Shown here: positions 1 through 11,500 of the stretch, one piece after another
How the letters are laid out: the number at the start of each line of letters is the position of its first letter
How positions within the stretch are numbered: the stretch's first letter is position 1
Assembly: GCA_034401795.1 (NCBI GenBank)
Contig: CM067374.1
Span: forward strand, 137,172,508 to 137,236,507
Length of the DNA: 64,000 nucleotides
From: Chaetoderma sp. LZ-2023a
Lineage: Eukaryota; Mollusca; Caudofoveata; Chaetodermatida; Chaetodermatidae
Direction of reading: 5' to 3'
Made by a program: the position numbers and the translations under genes
Notes under the pieces: model-generated
What the model saw: the letters and a program-made list of their open reading frames with translations, nothing else
What the model was told of the DNA's origin: nothing
Databases searched by the model: none

Positions 1-2371
1 CTCAGCTACCAAGTTAGTCATCAGCTGTAACTATAACAAAATAAATTCAGCTCCCAATTTAGTCATCAGCTGTAACTATAACAAAATATACTCAGCTCCC
101 AAGTTAGTCATCAGCTGTAACTATATGAAAATAAATTCAGCTCCCAAGTTGCTGATCAGCTATAACTATAACAAAATATACTCAGCTCCCAAGTTAGTGA
201 TCAGCTGTAACTATAACAAAAGATACTCAGCTACCAAGTTAGTCATCAGTTGTAACTATAACAAAATATACTCAGCTCCCAAGGTAGTCATCAGCTGTAA
301 CTATAACAAAATAAATTCAGCTCCCAAGTTAGTCATCAGCTGTAACTATAACAAAATATACTCAGCTACCAAGTTAGTGATCAGCTGTAACTATAACAAA
401 ATATACTCAGCTCCCAAGTTAGTCATCAGCTGTAACTATAACAAAATATAATCAGCTACCAAGTTAGTCATCAGCTGTAAATATAACAAAATATACTCAG
501 GTACCAAGTTAGTGATCAGCTGTAACTATAACAAAATATACTCAGCTACCAAGTTAGTCATCAGCTGTAACTATAACAAAATATACTCAGCTACCAAGTT
601 AGTCATCAGCTGTAACTATAACAAAATATACTCAGCTCCCTAGTTAGTCATCAGCTGTAAGTATAACAAAATATACTCAGCTCCCAAGTTAGTCATTAGC
701 TGTAACTATAACAAAATATACTCAGCTACCAAGTTAGTCATCAGCTGTAACTATAACAAAATATACTCAGCTCTCAAGTTAGTTATCAGCTGTGACTATA
801 ACAAAATATACTCAGCTACCAAGTTAGTCATCAGCTGTAACTATAACAAAATAAATTCAGCTCCCAAGTTAGTCATCAGCTGTAACTATAACAAAATATA
901 CTCAGCTCCCAAGTTAGTCATCAGCTGTAAATATATGAAAATAAATTCAGCACCCAAGTTAGTGATCAGCTATAACTATAACAAAATATACTCAGCTCCC
1001 AAGTTAGTGATCAGCTGTAACTATAACAAAAGATACTCAGCTCCAAAGTTAGTCATCAGCTGTAACTATAACAAAATATACTCAGCTACCAAGTTAGTCA
1101 TCAGCTGTAACTATATGAAAATAAATTCAGCTCCCAAGTTAGTGATCAGCTATAACTATAACAAAATATATTCGGCTACTAAGTTAGTCATCAGCTGTAA
1201 CTATAACAAAATAAACTCAGCTCCCAAGTTAGTCATCAGCTGTAACTATAACAAAATAAATTAAGCTCTCAAGTTAGTCATCAGCTGTAACTATACCAAA
1301 TAAATTAAGCTCCCAAATTAGTCATCAGCTGTAACTATGACAAATAAATTAAGCTCCCAAGTTAGTCATCATCTGTAACTATAACAAAATATACTCAGCT
1401 CCCAAGTTAGTCATCAGCTGTAACTATAACAAAATATACTCAGCTCTCAAGTTAGTGATCAGCTGTAACTATAACAAAATAAATTCAGCTCCCAAGTTAG
1501 TCATCAGCTGTAACTATAACAAAATATACTCAGCTCCCAAGTTAGTCATCAGCTGTAACTATAACAAAATAAACTCAGCTCCCAAGTTCGTCATCAGCTG
1601 TAACTATAACAAAATATACTCGGCTACCAAGTTAGTGATCAGCTCTAACTATAACAAAATATACTCAGCTACCAAGTTAGTCATCAGTTGTAACTATAAC
1701 AAAATATACTCAGCTCCCAAGTTAGTCATCAGCTGTAACTATAACAAAATAAATTCAGCTCCCAAGTTAGTCATCAGCTGTAACTATAACAAAATATACT
1801 CAGCTACCAAGTTAGTGATCAGCTGTAACTATAACAAAATATACTCAGCTCCCAAGTTAGTCATCAGCTGTAACTATAACAAAATATAATCAGCTACCAA
1901 GTTAGTCATCAGCTGTAAATATAACAAAATATACTCAGGTACCAAGTTAGTGATCAGCTGTAACTATAACAAAATATACTCAGCTACCAAGTTAGTCATC
2001 AGCTGTAACTATAACAAAATATACTCAGCTACCAAGTTAGTCATCAGCTGTAACTATTACAAAATATACTCAGCTCCCAAGTTAGTCATTAGCTGTAAGT
2101 ATAACAAAATATACTCAGCTCCCAAGTTAGTCATCAGCTGTAACTATAACAAAATATACTCAGCTACCAAGTTAGTCATCAGCTGTAACTATAACAAAAT
2201 ATACTCAGCTACCAAGTTAGTCATCAGCTGTAACTATAACAAAATAAATTCAGCTCCCAATTTAGTCATCAGCTGTAACTATAACAAAATATACTCAGCT
2301 CCCAAGTTAGTCATCAGCTGTAACTATATGAAAATAAATTCAGCTCCCAAGTTGGTGATCAGCTATAACTA
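1..2371. repeat. 45-bp satellite array, block S1
   Basis: This block holds about 53 tandem copies of a 45-bp monomer and nothing else. The recognisable core of each monomer is AAGTTAGTCATCAGCTG, followed by TAACTATAACAAAATATA and a CTCAGCT(C/A)CC segment. Common variants are AATAAATTCAG in place of ATATACTCAG, AAGATACTCAG, GTGATCAG for GTCATCAG, and a monomer containing TATGAAAATAAATTC. Around 1260-1380 several monomers carry TTAAGCTC and single-base losses (ACCAAATAAATT), which shift the phase. The block ends at the TA duplicated by transposon A. An uninterrupted counterpart of that insertion site lies near 121-240 in this same block. Confidence 0.97.
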
Positions 2372-2695
2372 TACACCTGTGCAAAAGTTAAGCACCACCC
2401 TATTTTTACGCACATGCGAGGGTATATTCATGTGCTATGAAGAAAGCAATAGCATAAACATTTATGTACCCATCCATCTTAGTGCAAGAGGTAATGATGC
2501 AACTAGAGGAATGCTGATTATGATGGTGGGGAAACACTGTATGTTTTTGTTTGAACTTGAAAACGAGGCCTGAATATGGTTACGTTGACACAACTGACAA
2601 CTATTGCCCTACAGTTGACACACGTGGCTAGATTGTCATTAATGGTGTCTGAAAACGAAGTTTAACATCTGTGCACGAGTTTGAGACTGTCATTA

Positions 2696-3721
2696 TTAAT
2701 ACCGGGTATATCCACCTTGTGCCTGGATGACGGCCTGGACATGACGTCTCATGCTGGTCACCAACCGACTGATACGCCATTGTGGTATTCGTTGCCATTC
2801 AAGATGGAGTGCGTCTGTTAATTCCTGTAGGTTCTGCACAGGAGGATCCCTCCTTCTCACCATGTTTCCCAGAATGTCCCAGATATGCTCAATAGGGTTC
2901 ATGTCAGGGCTCCTTGCTGGCCATGGTAGGGTTTCGATGGCATTCTGGCAGAGGTATTCATGCACAGCTCTAGCACGATGTGGTCGGGCGTTGTCATCCA
3001 TGAATATAGGGTGGGTTCCAGGTGCATGATTTACAAAATGAGGGACCACAACTCTATCCAGTATGGAATCTTGATATCTTTGTCCATTTAGTGTTCCAGG
3101 TACAGTCAACAGATCCAGCTTACAATCAAATGAGATGCACCCCCATATCATAACGGAACCTCCACCAAATGGAACTTCTTCCATGATGTTACGTTGGTCG
3201 TACGCCGTGCGTCTGGACCTCCATACACGAGTTCGACCATCTGTGGCATGAAGCAGGAACCGACTTTCATCGGACCAGTGTACCCGTCTCCAGGATCTCA
3301 TGTTCCAGTGTCTTCTTTCGTTGCACCACCTCAGACGCTCCTCTTTGTGGTGTGCAGTGAGGAGAGGACGTCTGACAGGTCTCCTAGCTTTCATGCCAGC
3401 AGCATACTGTCTCCTTTTGACGGTAGACATTGGCACTCTATTGCGCGTTTCCCATTGCTGCCTGAGCACTCTGCTGTTGGTGAATGGAGATCTCCTAACA
3501 AGGCGTACTAGGGCTCGATCATCACGGGCAGTAGTCTTCTTCGGTCTTCCAGATCTAGGCCTGTCCTTCACCTCGTTAGTTTGCCCATGTTTTGCAATCA
3601 AACGACTGATTACAGTATGGTTAATGTTCAGCTGTCTGCCAATCTCTCTGCATGACATACCAGTGGTATGCATGCCTATGATTTGCCATTTCACACGATC
3701 ACTTAACCTTCGTCTTGCCAT
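2696..3721 (-). CDS. Tc1-family DD34E transposase, intact (copy A)
   Basis: This 341-aa protein should catalyse cut-and-paste transposition in the nucleus by binding the terminal inverted repeats and cutting at TA sites. The N-terminal paired-like DNA-binding region has a first helix-turn-helix at about residues 6-45, a GRPKK AT-hook-like linker near 58-62, and a second helix-turn-helix at about 65-115 ending in the basic RRPVRRP. The catalytic domain shows D151 (WSDESRF), the glycine-rich box PFGGGSVMIWG at 184-194, D243 (MDDNARPH) and E278 (SPDMNPIEHIWD). There are 34 residues between D243 and E278, the Tc1 DD34E signature. Length is normal for the family and there is no internal stop. The start was chosen at the ATG giving MARRRLSD, which is conserved in every copy. 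Activity cannot be judged from sequence, but all catalytic residues are present. Confidence 0.95.
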   Translation of the reverse strand: MARRRLSDRVKWQIIGMHTTGMSCREIGRQLNINHTVISRLIAKHGQTNEVKDRPRSGRPKKTTARDDRALVRLVRRSPFTNSRVLRQQWETRNRVPMSTVKRRQYAAGMKARRPVRRPLLTAHHKEERLRWCNERRHWNMRSWRRVHWSDESRFLLHATDGRTRVWRSRRTAYDQRNIMEEVPFGGGSVMIWGCISFDCKLDLLTVPGTLNGQRYQDSILDRVVVPHFVNHAPGTHPIFMDDNARPHRARAVHEYLCQNAIETLPWPARSPDMNPIEHIWDILGNMVRRRDPPVQNLQELTDALHLEWQRIPQWRISRLVTSMRRHVQAVIQAQGGYTRY

Positions 3722-3853
3722 AGCGGTTCACAATCAAGAGCTAATTCTCTCTGTACAAATAATACCACGGTCATGAACACAAAATTCCTAATCTTGTCGC
3801 CTAAATCTGTATGTAATGTTCTACACCTCAAACTGGACTTTTACATAACTGAA

Positions 3854-3873
3854 CACGTGTGCTGTTTCCCGCC
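3854..3873 (-). promoter_or_regulatory. Possible E2F-like site and CACGTG E-box in the transposon leader (copy A)
   Basis: About 130-150 bp upstream of the transposase ATG lie TTTCCCGCC (3865-3873), which matches the E2F consensus, and the palindrome CACGTG (3854-3859), a Myc/USF-type E-box. Copies B, D and I carry the same pair (in B, GGCGGGAAA at 27274-27282 and CACGTG at 27288-27293). In C-type copies the E2F-like site stays (in C, 30137-30145) but the E-box has become CACGAG; in G it is CACATG. The motif match is seen directly. Promoter function is inference only. No convincing TATA box was identified. Confidence 0.35.
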
Positions 3874-4666
3874 ACGCACGGACATCAAGCGGCGTGAAGT
3901 CATGCATGCATGTGCATTTCGTACTTGGAATTATATCAGCTAACGCGGGGACAAAAAGTATGGCAGCCTAGTTGTATCATCATGTTTCTACGTTCTATTG
4001 TTTTTGCTGGTGCTTAACTTTTGCACAGGTGTATATAACAAAATATACTCAGCTCCCAAGTTAGTGATCAGCTGTAACTATAACAAAAGATACTCAGCTA
4101 CCAAGTTAGTCATCAGTTGTAACTATAACAAAATATACTCAGCTCCCAAGTTAGTCATCAGCTGTAACTATAACAAAATAAATTCAGCTCCCAAGTTAGT
4201 CATCAGCTGTAACTATAACAAAATATACTCAGCTACCAAGTTAGTGATCTGCTGTAACTATAACAAAATATACTCAGCTACCAAGTTAGTCATCAGCTGT
4301 AACTATAACAAAATATACTCAGCTACCAAGTTAGTCATCAGCTGTAACTATAACAAAATATACTCAGCTCCCTAGTTAGTCATCAGCTGTAAGTATAACA
4401 AAATATACTCAGCTCCCAAGTTAGTCATTAGCTGTAACTATAACAAAATATACTCAGCTACCAAGTTAGTCATCAGCTGTAACTATAACAAAATATACTC
4501 AGCTCTCAAGTTAGTTATCAGCTGTAACTATAACAAAATATACTCAGCTACCAAGTGAGTCATCAGCTGTAACTATAACAAAATAAATTCAGCTCCCAAG
4601 TTAGTCATCAGCTGTAACTATAACAAAACATACTCAGCTCCCAAGTTAGTCATCAGCTGTAAATAT

Positions 4667-7600
4667 ATGAAAATAAATTCAGCTCCCAAGTTAGTGATCA
4701 GCTATAACTATAACAAAATATACTCAGCTCCCAAGTTAGTGATCAGCTGTAACTATAACAAAAGATACTCAGCTCCCAAGTTAGTCATCAGCTGTAACTA
4801 TAACAAAATATACTCAGCTACCAAGTTAGTCATCAGCTGTAACTATATGAAAATAAATTCAGCTCCCAAGTTAGTGATCAGCTATAACTATAACAAAATA
4901 TTCTCAGCTCCCAAGTTAGTCATCAGCTGTAACTATAACAAAATATACTCAGCTACCAAGTTAGTCATCAGCTGTAACTATAACAAAATATACTCAGCTC
5001 TCAAGTTAGTTATCAGCTGTAACTATAACAAAATATACTCAGCTACCAATTTAGTCATCAGCTGTAACTATAACAAAATAAATTCAGCTCCCAAGTTAGT
5101 CATCAGCTGTAACTATAACAAAATATACTCAGCTCCCAAGTTAGTCATCAGCTGTAACTATAACAAAATAAACTCAGCTCCCAAGTTAGTCATCAGCTGT
5201 AACTATAACAAAATATACTCGGCTACCAAGTTAGTGATCAGCTCTAACTATAACAAAATATACTCAGCTACCAAGTTAGTCATCAGTTGTAACTATAACA
5301 AAATATACTCAGCTCCCAAGTTAGTCATCAGCTGTAACTATAACAAAATAAATTCAGCTCCCAAGTTAGTCATCAGCTGTAACTATAACAAAATATACTC
5401 AGCTACCAAGTTAGTGATCACCTGTAACTATAACAAAATATACTCAGCTCCCAAGTTAGTCATCAGCTGTAACTATAACAAAATATAATCAGCTACCAAG
5501 TTAGTCATCAGCTGTAAATATAACAAAATATACTCAGGTACCAAGTTAGTGATCAGCTGTAACTATAACAAAATATACTCAGCTACCAAGTTAGTCATCG
5601 GCTGTAACTATAACAAAATATACTCAGCTACCAAGTTAGTCATCAGCTGTAACCATAACAAAATAAACTCAGCTCCCAAGTTAGTCATCAGCTGTAACTA
5701 TAACAAAATATACTCGGCTACCAAGTTAGTGATCAGCTGTAACTATAACAAAATATACTCAGCTACCAAGTTAGTCATCAGCTGTAACTATTTCCACAAT
5801 ATACTCAGCTACCAAGTTAGTCATCAGGTGTAACTATAACAAAATATACTCAGCTCCCAATTTAGTCATCAGCTGTAACTATAACAAAATAAATTACGCT
5901 CCCAAGTTAGTCATCATCTGTAACTATAACAAAATATACTCAGCTCCCAAGTTAGTCATCGGCTGTAACTATAACAAAATAAATTAAGCTCCCAAGTTAG
6001 TCATCAGCTGTAACTATAACAAAATAAACTCAGCTCCCAAGTTAGTCATCAGCTGTAACTATAACAAAACAAATTCAGCTCCCAAGTTAGTCATCAGCTG
6101 TAACTATAACAAAATATACTCAGCTCCCAAGTTAGTCATCAGCTGTAACTATATGAAAATAAATTCAGCTCCCAAGTTAGTGATCAGCTATAACTATAAC
6201 AAAATATACTCAGCTCCCAAGTTAGTGATCAGCTGTAACTATAACAAAAGATACTCAGCTCCCAAGTTAGTCATCAGCTGTAACTATAACAAAATATACT
6301 CAGCTACCAAGTTAGTCATCAGCTGTAACTATGTCCACTATACTCAGCTCCCAAGTTAGTCATCGGCTGTAACTATAACAGAATATACTCAGCTACCAAG
6401 TTAGTCATCAGTTGTAACTATAACAAAATAAACTCAGCTCCCAAGTTAGTCATCAGCTGTAACTATAACAAAATATACTCGGCTACCAAGTTAGTGATCA
6501 GCTGTAACTATAACAAAATATACTCAGCTACCAAGTTAGTCATCAGCTGTAACTATTTCCACAATATACTCAGCTACCAAGTTAGTCATCAGGTGTAACT
6601 ATAACAAAATATACTCAGCTCCCAATTCAGTCATCAGCTGTAACTATAACAAAATAAATTAAGCTCCCAAGTTAGTCATCATCTGTAACTATAACAAAAT
6701 ATACTCAGCTCCCAAGTTAGTCATCGGCTGTAACTATAACAAAATAAATTAAGCTCCCAAGTTAGTCATCAGCTGTAACTATAACAAAATAAACTCAGCT
6801 CCCAAGTTAGTCATCAGCTGTAACTATAACAAAATAAATTAAGCTCCCAAGTTAGTCATCAGCTGTAACTATAACAAAATATACTCAGCTCCCAAGTTAG
6901 TCATCAGCTGTAACTATAACAAAATATACTCGGCTACCAAGTTAGTCATCAGCTGTAACTATAACACAATATACTCAGCTCCCAAGTTAGTCATCAGCTG
7001 TAACTATAACAAAATATACTCAGCTCCCAAGTTAGTGATCAGCTGTAACTATAACAAAATATACTCAGCTCCCAAGTTAGTGATGAGCTGTACCTATAAC
7101 AAAATATACTCAGCTACCAAGTTAGTGATCAGCTGTAACTATACCACAATATACTCAGCTCCCAAGTTAGTTATCAGCTGTAACTATAACAAAATATACT
7201 CAGCTCCCAAGTTAGTCATCAGCTGTAACTATATGAAAATAAATTCAGCTCCCAAGTTAGTGATCAGCTATAACTATAACAAAATATACTCAGCTCCCAA
7301 GTTAGTGATCAGCTGTAACTATAACAAAAGATACTCAGCTCCCAAGTTAGTCATCAGCTGTAACTATAACAAAATATACTCGGCTACCAAGTTAGTCATC
7401 AGCTGTAACTATTTCCACTATGCTCAGCAACCAAGTTAGTCATCAGCTGTAACTATAACAAAATATACTCAGCTACCAAGTTAGTATCAGCTGTACCTAT
7501 AACAAAATAAATTCAGCTCCCAAGTTAGTCATCAGCTGTAACTATAACAAAATATACTCAGCTCCCAAGTTAGTGATCAGCTGTAACTATAACAAAAGAT

Positions 7601-8580
7601 ACTCAGCTACCAAGTTAGTCATCAGTTGTAACTATAACAAAATATACTCAGCTCCCAAGTTAGTCATCAGCTGTAACTATAACAAAATAAATTCAGCTCC
7701 CAAGTTAGTCATCAGCTGTAACTATAACAAAATATACTCAGCTACCAAGTTAGTGATCTGCTGTAACTATAACAAAATATACTCAGCTACCAAGTTAGTC
7801 ATCAGCTGTAACTATAACAAAATATACTCAGCTACCAAGTTAGTCATCAGCTGTAACTATAACAAAATATACTCAGCTCCCTAGTTAGTCATCAGCTGTA
7901 AGTATAACAAAATATACTCAGCTCCCAAGTTAGTCATTAGCTGTAACTATAACAAAATATACTCAGCTACCAAGTTAGTCATCAGCTGTAACTATAACAA
8001 AATATACTCAGCTCTCAAGTTAGTTATCAGCTGTAACTATAACAAAATATACTCAGCTACCAAGTTAGTCATCAGCTGTAACTATAACAAAATAAATTCA
8101 GCTCCCAAGTTAGTCATCAGCTGTAACTATAACAAAACATACTCAGCTCCCAAGTTAGTCATCAGCTGTAAATATATGAAAATAAATTCAGCTCCCAAGT
8201 TAGTGATCAGCTATAACTATAACAAAATATACTCAGCTACCAAGTGAGTCATCAGCTGTAACTATAACAAAATACATTCAGCTCCCAAGTTAGTCATCAG
8301 CTGTAACTATAACAAAACATACTCAGCTCCCAAGTTAGTCATCAGCTGTAAATATATGAAAATAAATTCAGCTCCCAAGTTAGTGATCAGCTATAACTAT
8401 AACAAAATATACTCAGCTACCAAGTTAGTCATCAGCTGTAACTATAACAAAATATACTCAGCTACCAAGTGAGTCATCAGCTGTAACTATAACAAAATAA
8501 ATTCAGCTCCCAAGTTAGTCATCAGCTGTAACTATAACAAAACACACTCAGCTCCCAAGTTAGTCATCAGCTGTAAATAT
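4667..8580. repeat. Higher-order satellite unit U1 (about 3.9 kb)
   Basis: The unit starts at a TATGAAAATAAATTC monomer; this boundary is a convenient phase, not a proven junction. Its first part recurs at +3,914 bp in U2. From the TTCCAC monomer near 6553 onward the match continues at +3,600 bp. The difference means U2 lacks 314 bp, about seven monomers, present here near 6240-6550, including the CTATGTCCACTATACTC monomer at 6330. The end of this unit (about 8175-8580) has three nearly identical tandem subsegments, each with a TATGAAAATAAATTC monomer and the rare AAGTGAGTC variant. Confidence 0.8.
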
Positions 8581-11500
8581 ATGAAAATAAATTCAGCTCC
8601 CAAGTTAGTGATCAGCTATAACTATAACAAAATATACTCAGCTCCCAAGTTAGTGATCAGCTGTAACTATAACAAAAGATACTCAGCTCCCAAGTTAGTC
8701 ATCAGCTGTAACTATAACAAAATATACTCAGCTACCAAGTTAGTCATCAGCTGTAACTATATGAAAATAAATTCAGCTCCCAAGTTAGTGATCAGCTATA
8801 ACTATAACAAAATATTCTCAGCTCCCAAGTTAGTCATCAGCTGTAACTATAACAAAATATACTCAGCTACCAAGTTAGTCATCAGCTGTAACTATAACAA
8901 AATATACTCAGCTCTCAAGTTAGTTATCAGCTGTAACTATAACAAAATATACTCAGCTACCAATTTAGTCATCAGCTGTAACTATAACAAAATAAATTCA
9001 GCTCCCAAGTTAGTCATCAGCTGTAACTATAACAAAATATACTCAGCTCCCAAGTTAGTCATCAGCTGTAACTATAACAAAATAAACTCAGCTCCCAAGT
9101 TAGTCATCAGCTGTAACTATAACAAAATATACTCGGCTACCAAGTTAGTGATCAGCTCTAACTATAACAAAATATACTCAGCTACCAAGTTAGTCATCAG
9201 TTGTAACTATAACAAAATATACTCAGCTCCCAAGTTAGTCATCAGCTGTAACTATAACAAAATAAATTCAGCTCCCAAGTTAGTCATCAGCTGTAACTAT
9301 AACAAAATATACTCAGCTACCAAGTTAGTGATCACCTGTAACTATAACAAAATATACTCAGCTCCCAAGTTAGTCATCAGCTGTAACTATAACAAAATAT
9401 AATCAGCTACCAAGTTAGTCATCAGCTGTAAATATAACAAAATATACTCAGGTACCAAGTTAGTGATCAGCTGTAACTATAACAAAATATACTCAGCTAC
9501 CAAGTTAGTCATCGGCTGTAACTATAACAAAATATACTCAGCTACCAAGTTAGTCATCAGCTGTAACCATAACAAAATAAACTCAGCTCCCAAGTTAGTC
9601 ATCAGCTGTAACTATAACAAAATATACTCGGCTACCAAGTTAGTGATCAGCTGTAACTATAACAAAATATACTCAGCTACCAAGTTAGTCATCAGCTGTA
9701 ACTATTTCCACAATATACTCAGCTACCAAGTTAGTCATCAGGTGTAACTATAACAAAATATACTCAGCTCCCAATTTAGTCATCAGCTGTAACTATAACA
9801 AAATAAATTACGCTCCCAAGTTAGTCATCATCTGTAACTATAACAAAATATACTCAGCTCCCAAGTTAGTCATCGGCTGTAACTATAACAAAATAAATTA
9901 AGCTCCCAAGTTAGTCATCAGCTGTAACTATAACAAAATAAACTCAGCTCCCAAGTTAGTCATCAGCTGTAACTATAACAAAACAAATTCAGCTCCCAAG
10001 TTAGTCATCAGCTGTAACTATAACAAAATATACTCAGCTCCCAAGTTAGTCATCAGCTGTAACTATATGAAAATAAATTCAGCTCCCAAGTTAGTGATCA
10101 GCTATAACTATAACAAAATATACTCAGCTCCCAAGTTAGTCATCAGCTGTAACTATTTCCACAATATACTCAGCTACCAAGTTAGTCATCAGGTGTAACT
10201 ATAACAAAATATACTCAGCTCCCAATTCAGTCATCAGCTGTAACTATAACAAAATAAATTAAGCTCCCAAGTTAGTCATCATCTGTAACTATAACAAAAT
10301 ATACTCAGCTCCCAAGTTAGTCATCGGCTGTAACTATAACAAAATAAATTAAGCTCCCAAGTTAGTCATCAGCTGTAACTATAACAAAATAAACTCAGCT
10401 CCCAAGTTAGTCATCAGCTGTAACTATAACAAAATAAATTAAGCTCCCAAGTTAGTCATCAGCTGTAACTATAACAAAATATACTCAGCTCCCAAGTTAG
10501 TCATCAGCTGTAACTATAACAAAATATACTCGGCTACCAAGTTAGTCATCAGCTGTAACTATAACACAATATACTCAGCTCCCAAGTTAGTCATCAGCTG
10601 TAACTATAACAAAATATACTCAGCTCCCAAGTTAGTGATCAGCTGTAACTATAACAAAATATACTCAGCTCCCAAGTTAGTGATGAGCTGTACCTATAAC
10701 AAAATATACTCAGCTACCAAGTTAGTGATCAGCTGTAACTATACCACAATATACTCAGCTCCCAAGTTAGTTATCAGCTGTAACTATAACAAAATATACT
10801 CAGCTCCCAAGTTAGTCATCAGCTGTAACTATATGAAAATAAATTCAGCTCCCAAGTTAGTGATCAGCTATAACTATAACAAAATATACTCAGCTCCCAA
10901 GTTAGTGATCAGCTGTAACTATAACAAAAGATACTCAGCTCCCAAGTTAGTCATCAGCTGTAACTATAACAAAATATACTCGGCTACCAAGTTAGTCATC
11001 AGCTGTAACTATTTCCACTATGCTCAGCAACCAAGTTAGTCATCAGCTGTAACTATAACAAAATATACTCAGCTACCAAGTTAGTATCAGCTGTACCTAT
11101 AACAAAATAAATTCAGCTCCCAAGTTAGTCATCAGCTGTAACTATAACAAAATATACTCAGCTCCCAAGTTAGTGATCAGCTGTAACTATAACAAAAGAT
11201 ACTCAGCTACCAAGTTAGTCATCAGTTGTAACTATAACAAAATATACTCAGCTCCCAAGTTAGTCATCAGCTGTAACTATAACAAAATAAATTCAGCTCC
11301 CAAGTTAGTCATCAGCTGTAACTATAACAAAATATACTCAGCTACCAAGTTAGTGATCTGCTGTAACTATAACAAAATATACTCAGCTACCAAGTTAGTC
11401 ATCAGCTGTAACTATAACAAAATATACTCAGCTACCAAGTTAGTCATCAGCTGTAACTATAACAAAATATACTCAGCTCCCTAGTTAGTCATCAGCTGTA

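Larger units (their letters stand above)
2372..4033 (-). mobile_element. Tc1/mariner transposon copy A, full length, reverse orientation
   Basis: This is a complete 1,662-bp DNA transposon. Perfect 26-bp terminal inverted repeats lie at 2372-2397 and 4008-4033; the outer bases read TACACCTG and CAGGTGTA. TA duplications flank it at 2370-2371 and 4034-4035. Removing the element and one TA restores a normal satellite monomer (AACTATAACAAA). It encodes one transposase on the minus strand, with about 285 bp of leader inside the right end and about 300 bp of trailer inside the left end. It is the only copy in reverse orientation. It keeps the undeleted sequence GAATACCTCTGCCAGAAT (reverse strand, near 2940-2970) that the B-type copies have lost, so it is closest to the ancestral state. 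Confidence 0.96.

Noticed and set aside
1..2371. CRISPR array
   Set aside because: The repeats are directly adjacent at 45 bp without unique spacers, and there are no cas genes. The pattern is a satellite.
3998..4375. ORF starting in the transposon end and continuing into satellite
   Set aside because: It is a chance fusion of terminal repeat sequence with the open satellite frame.
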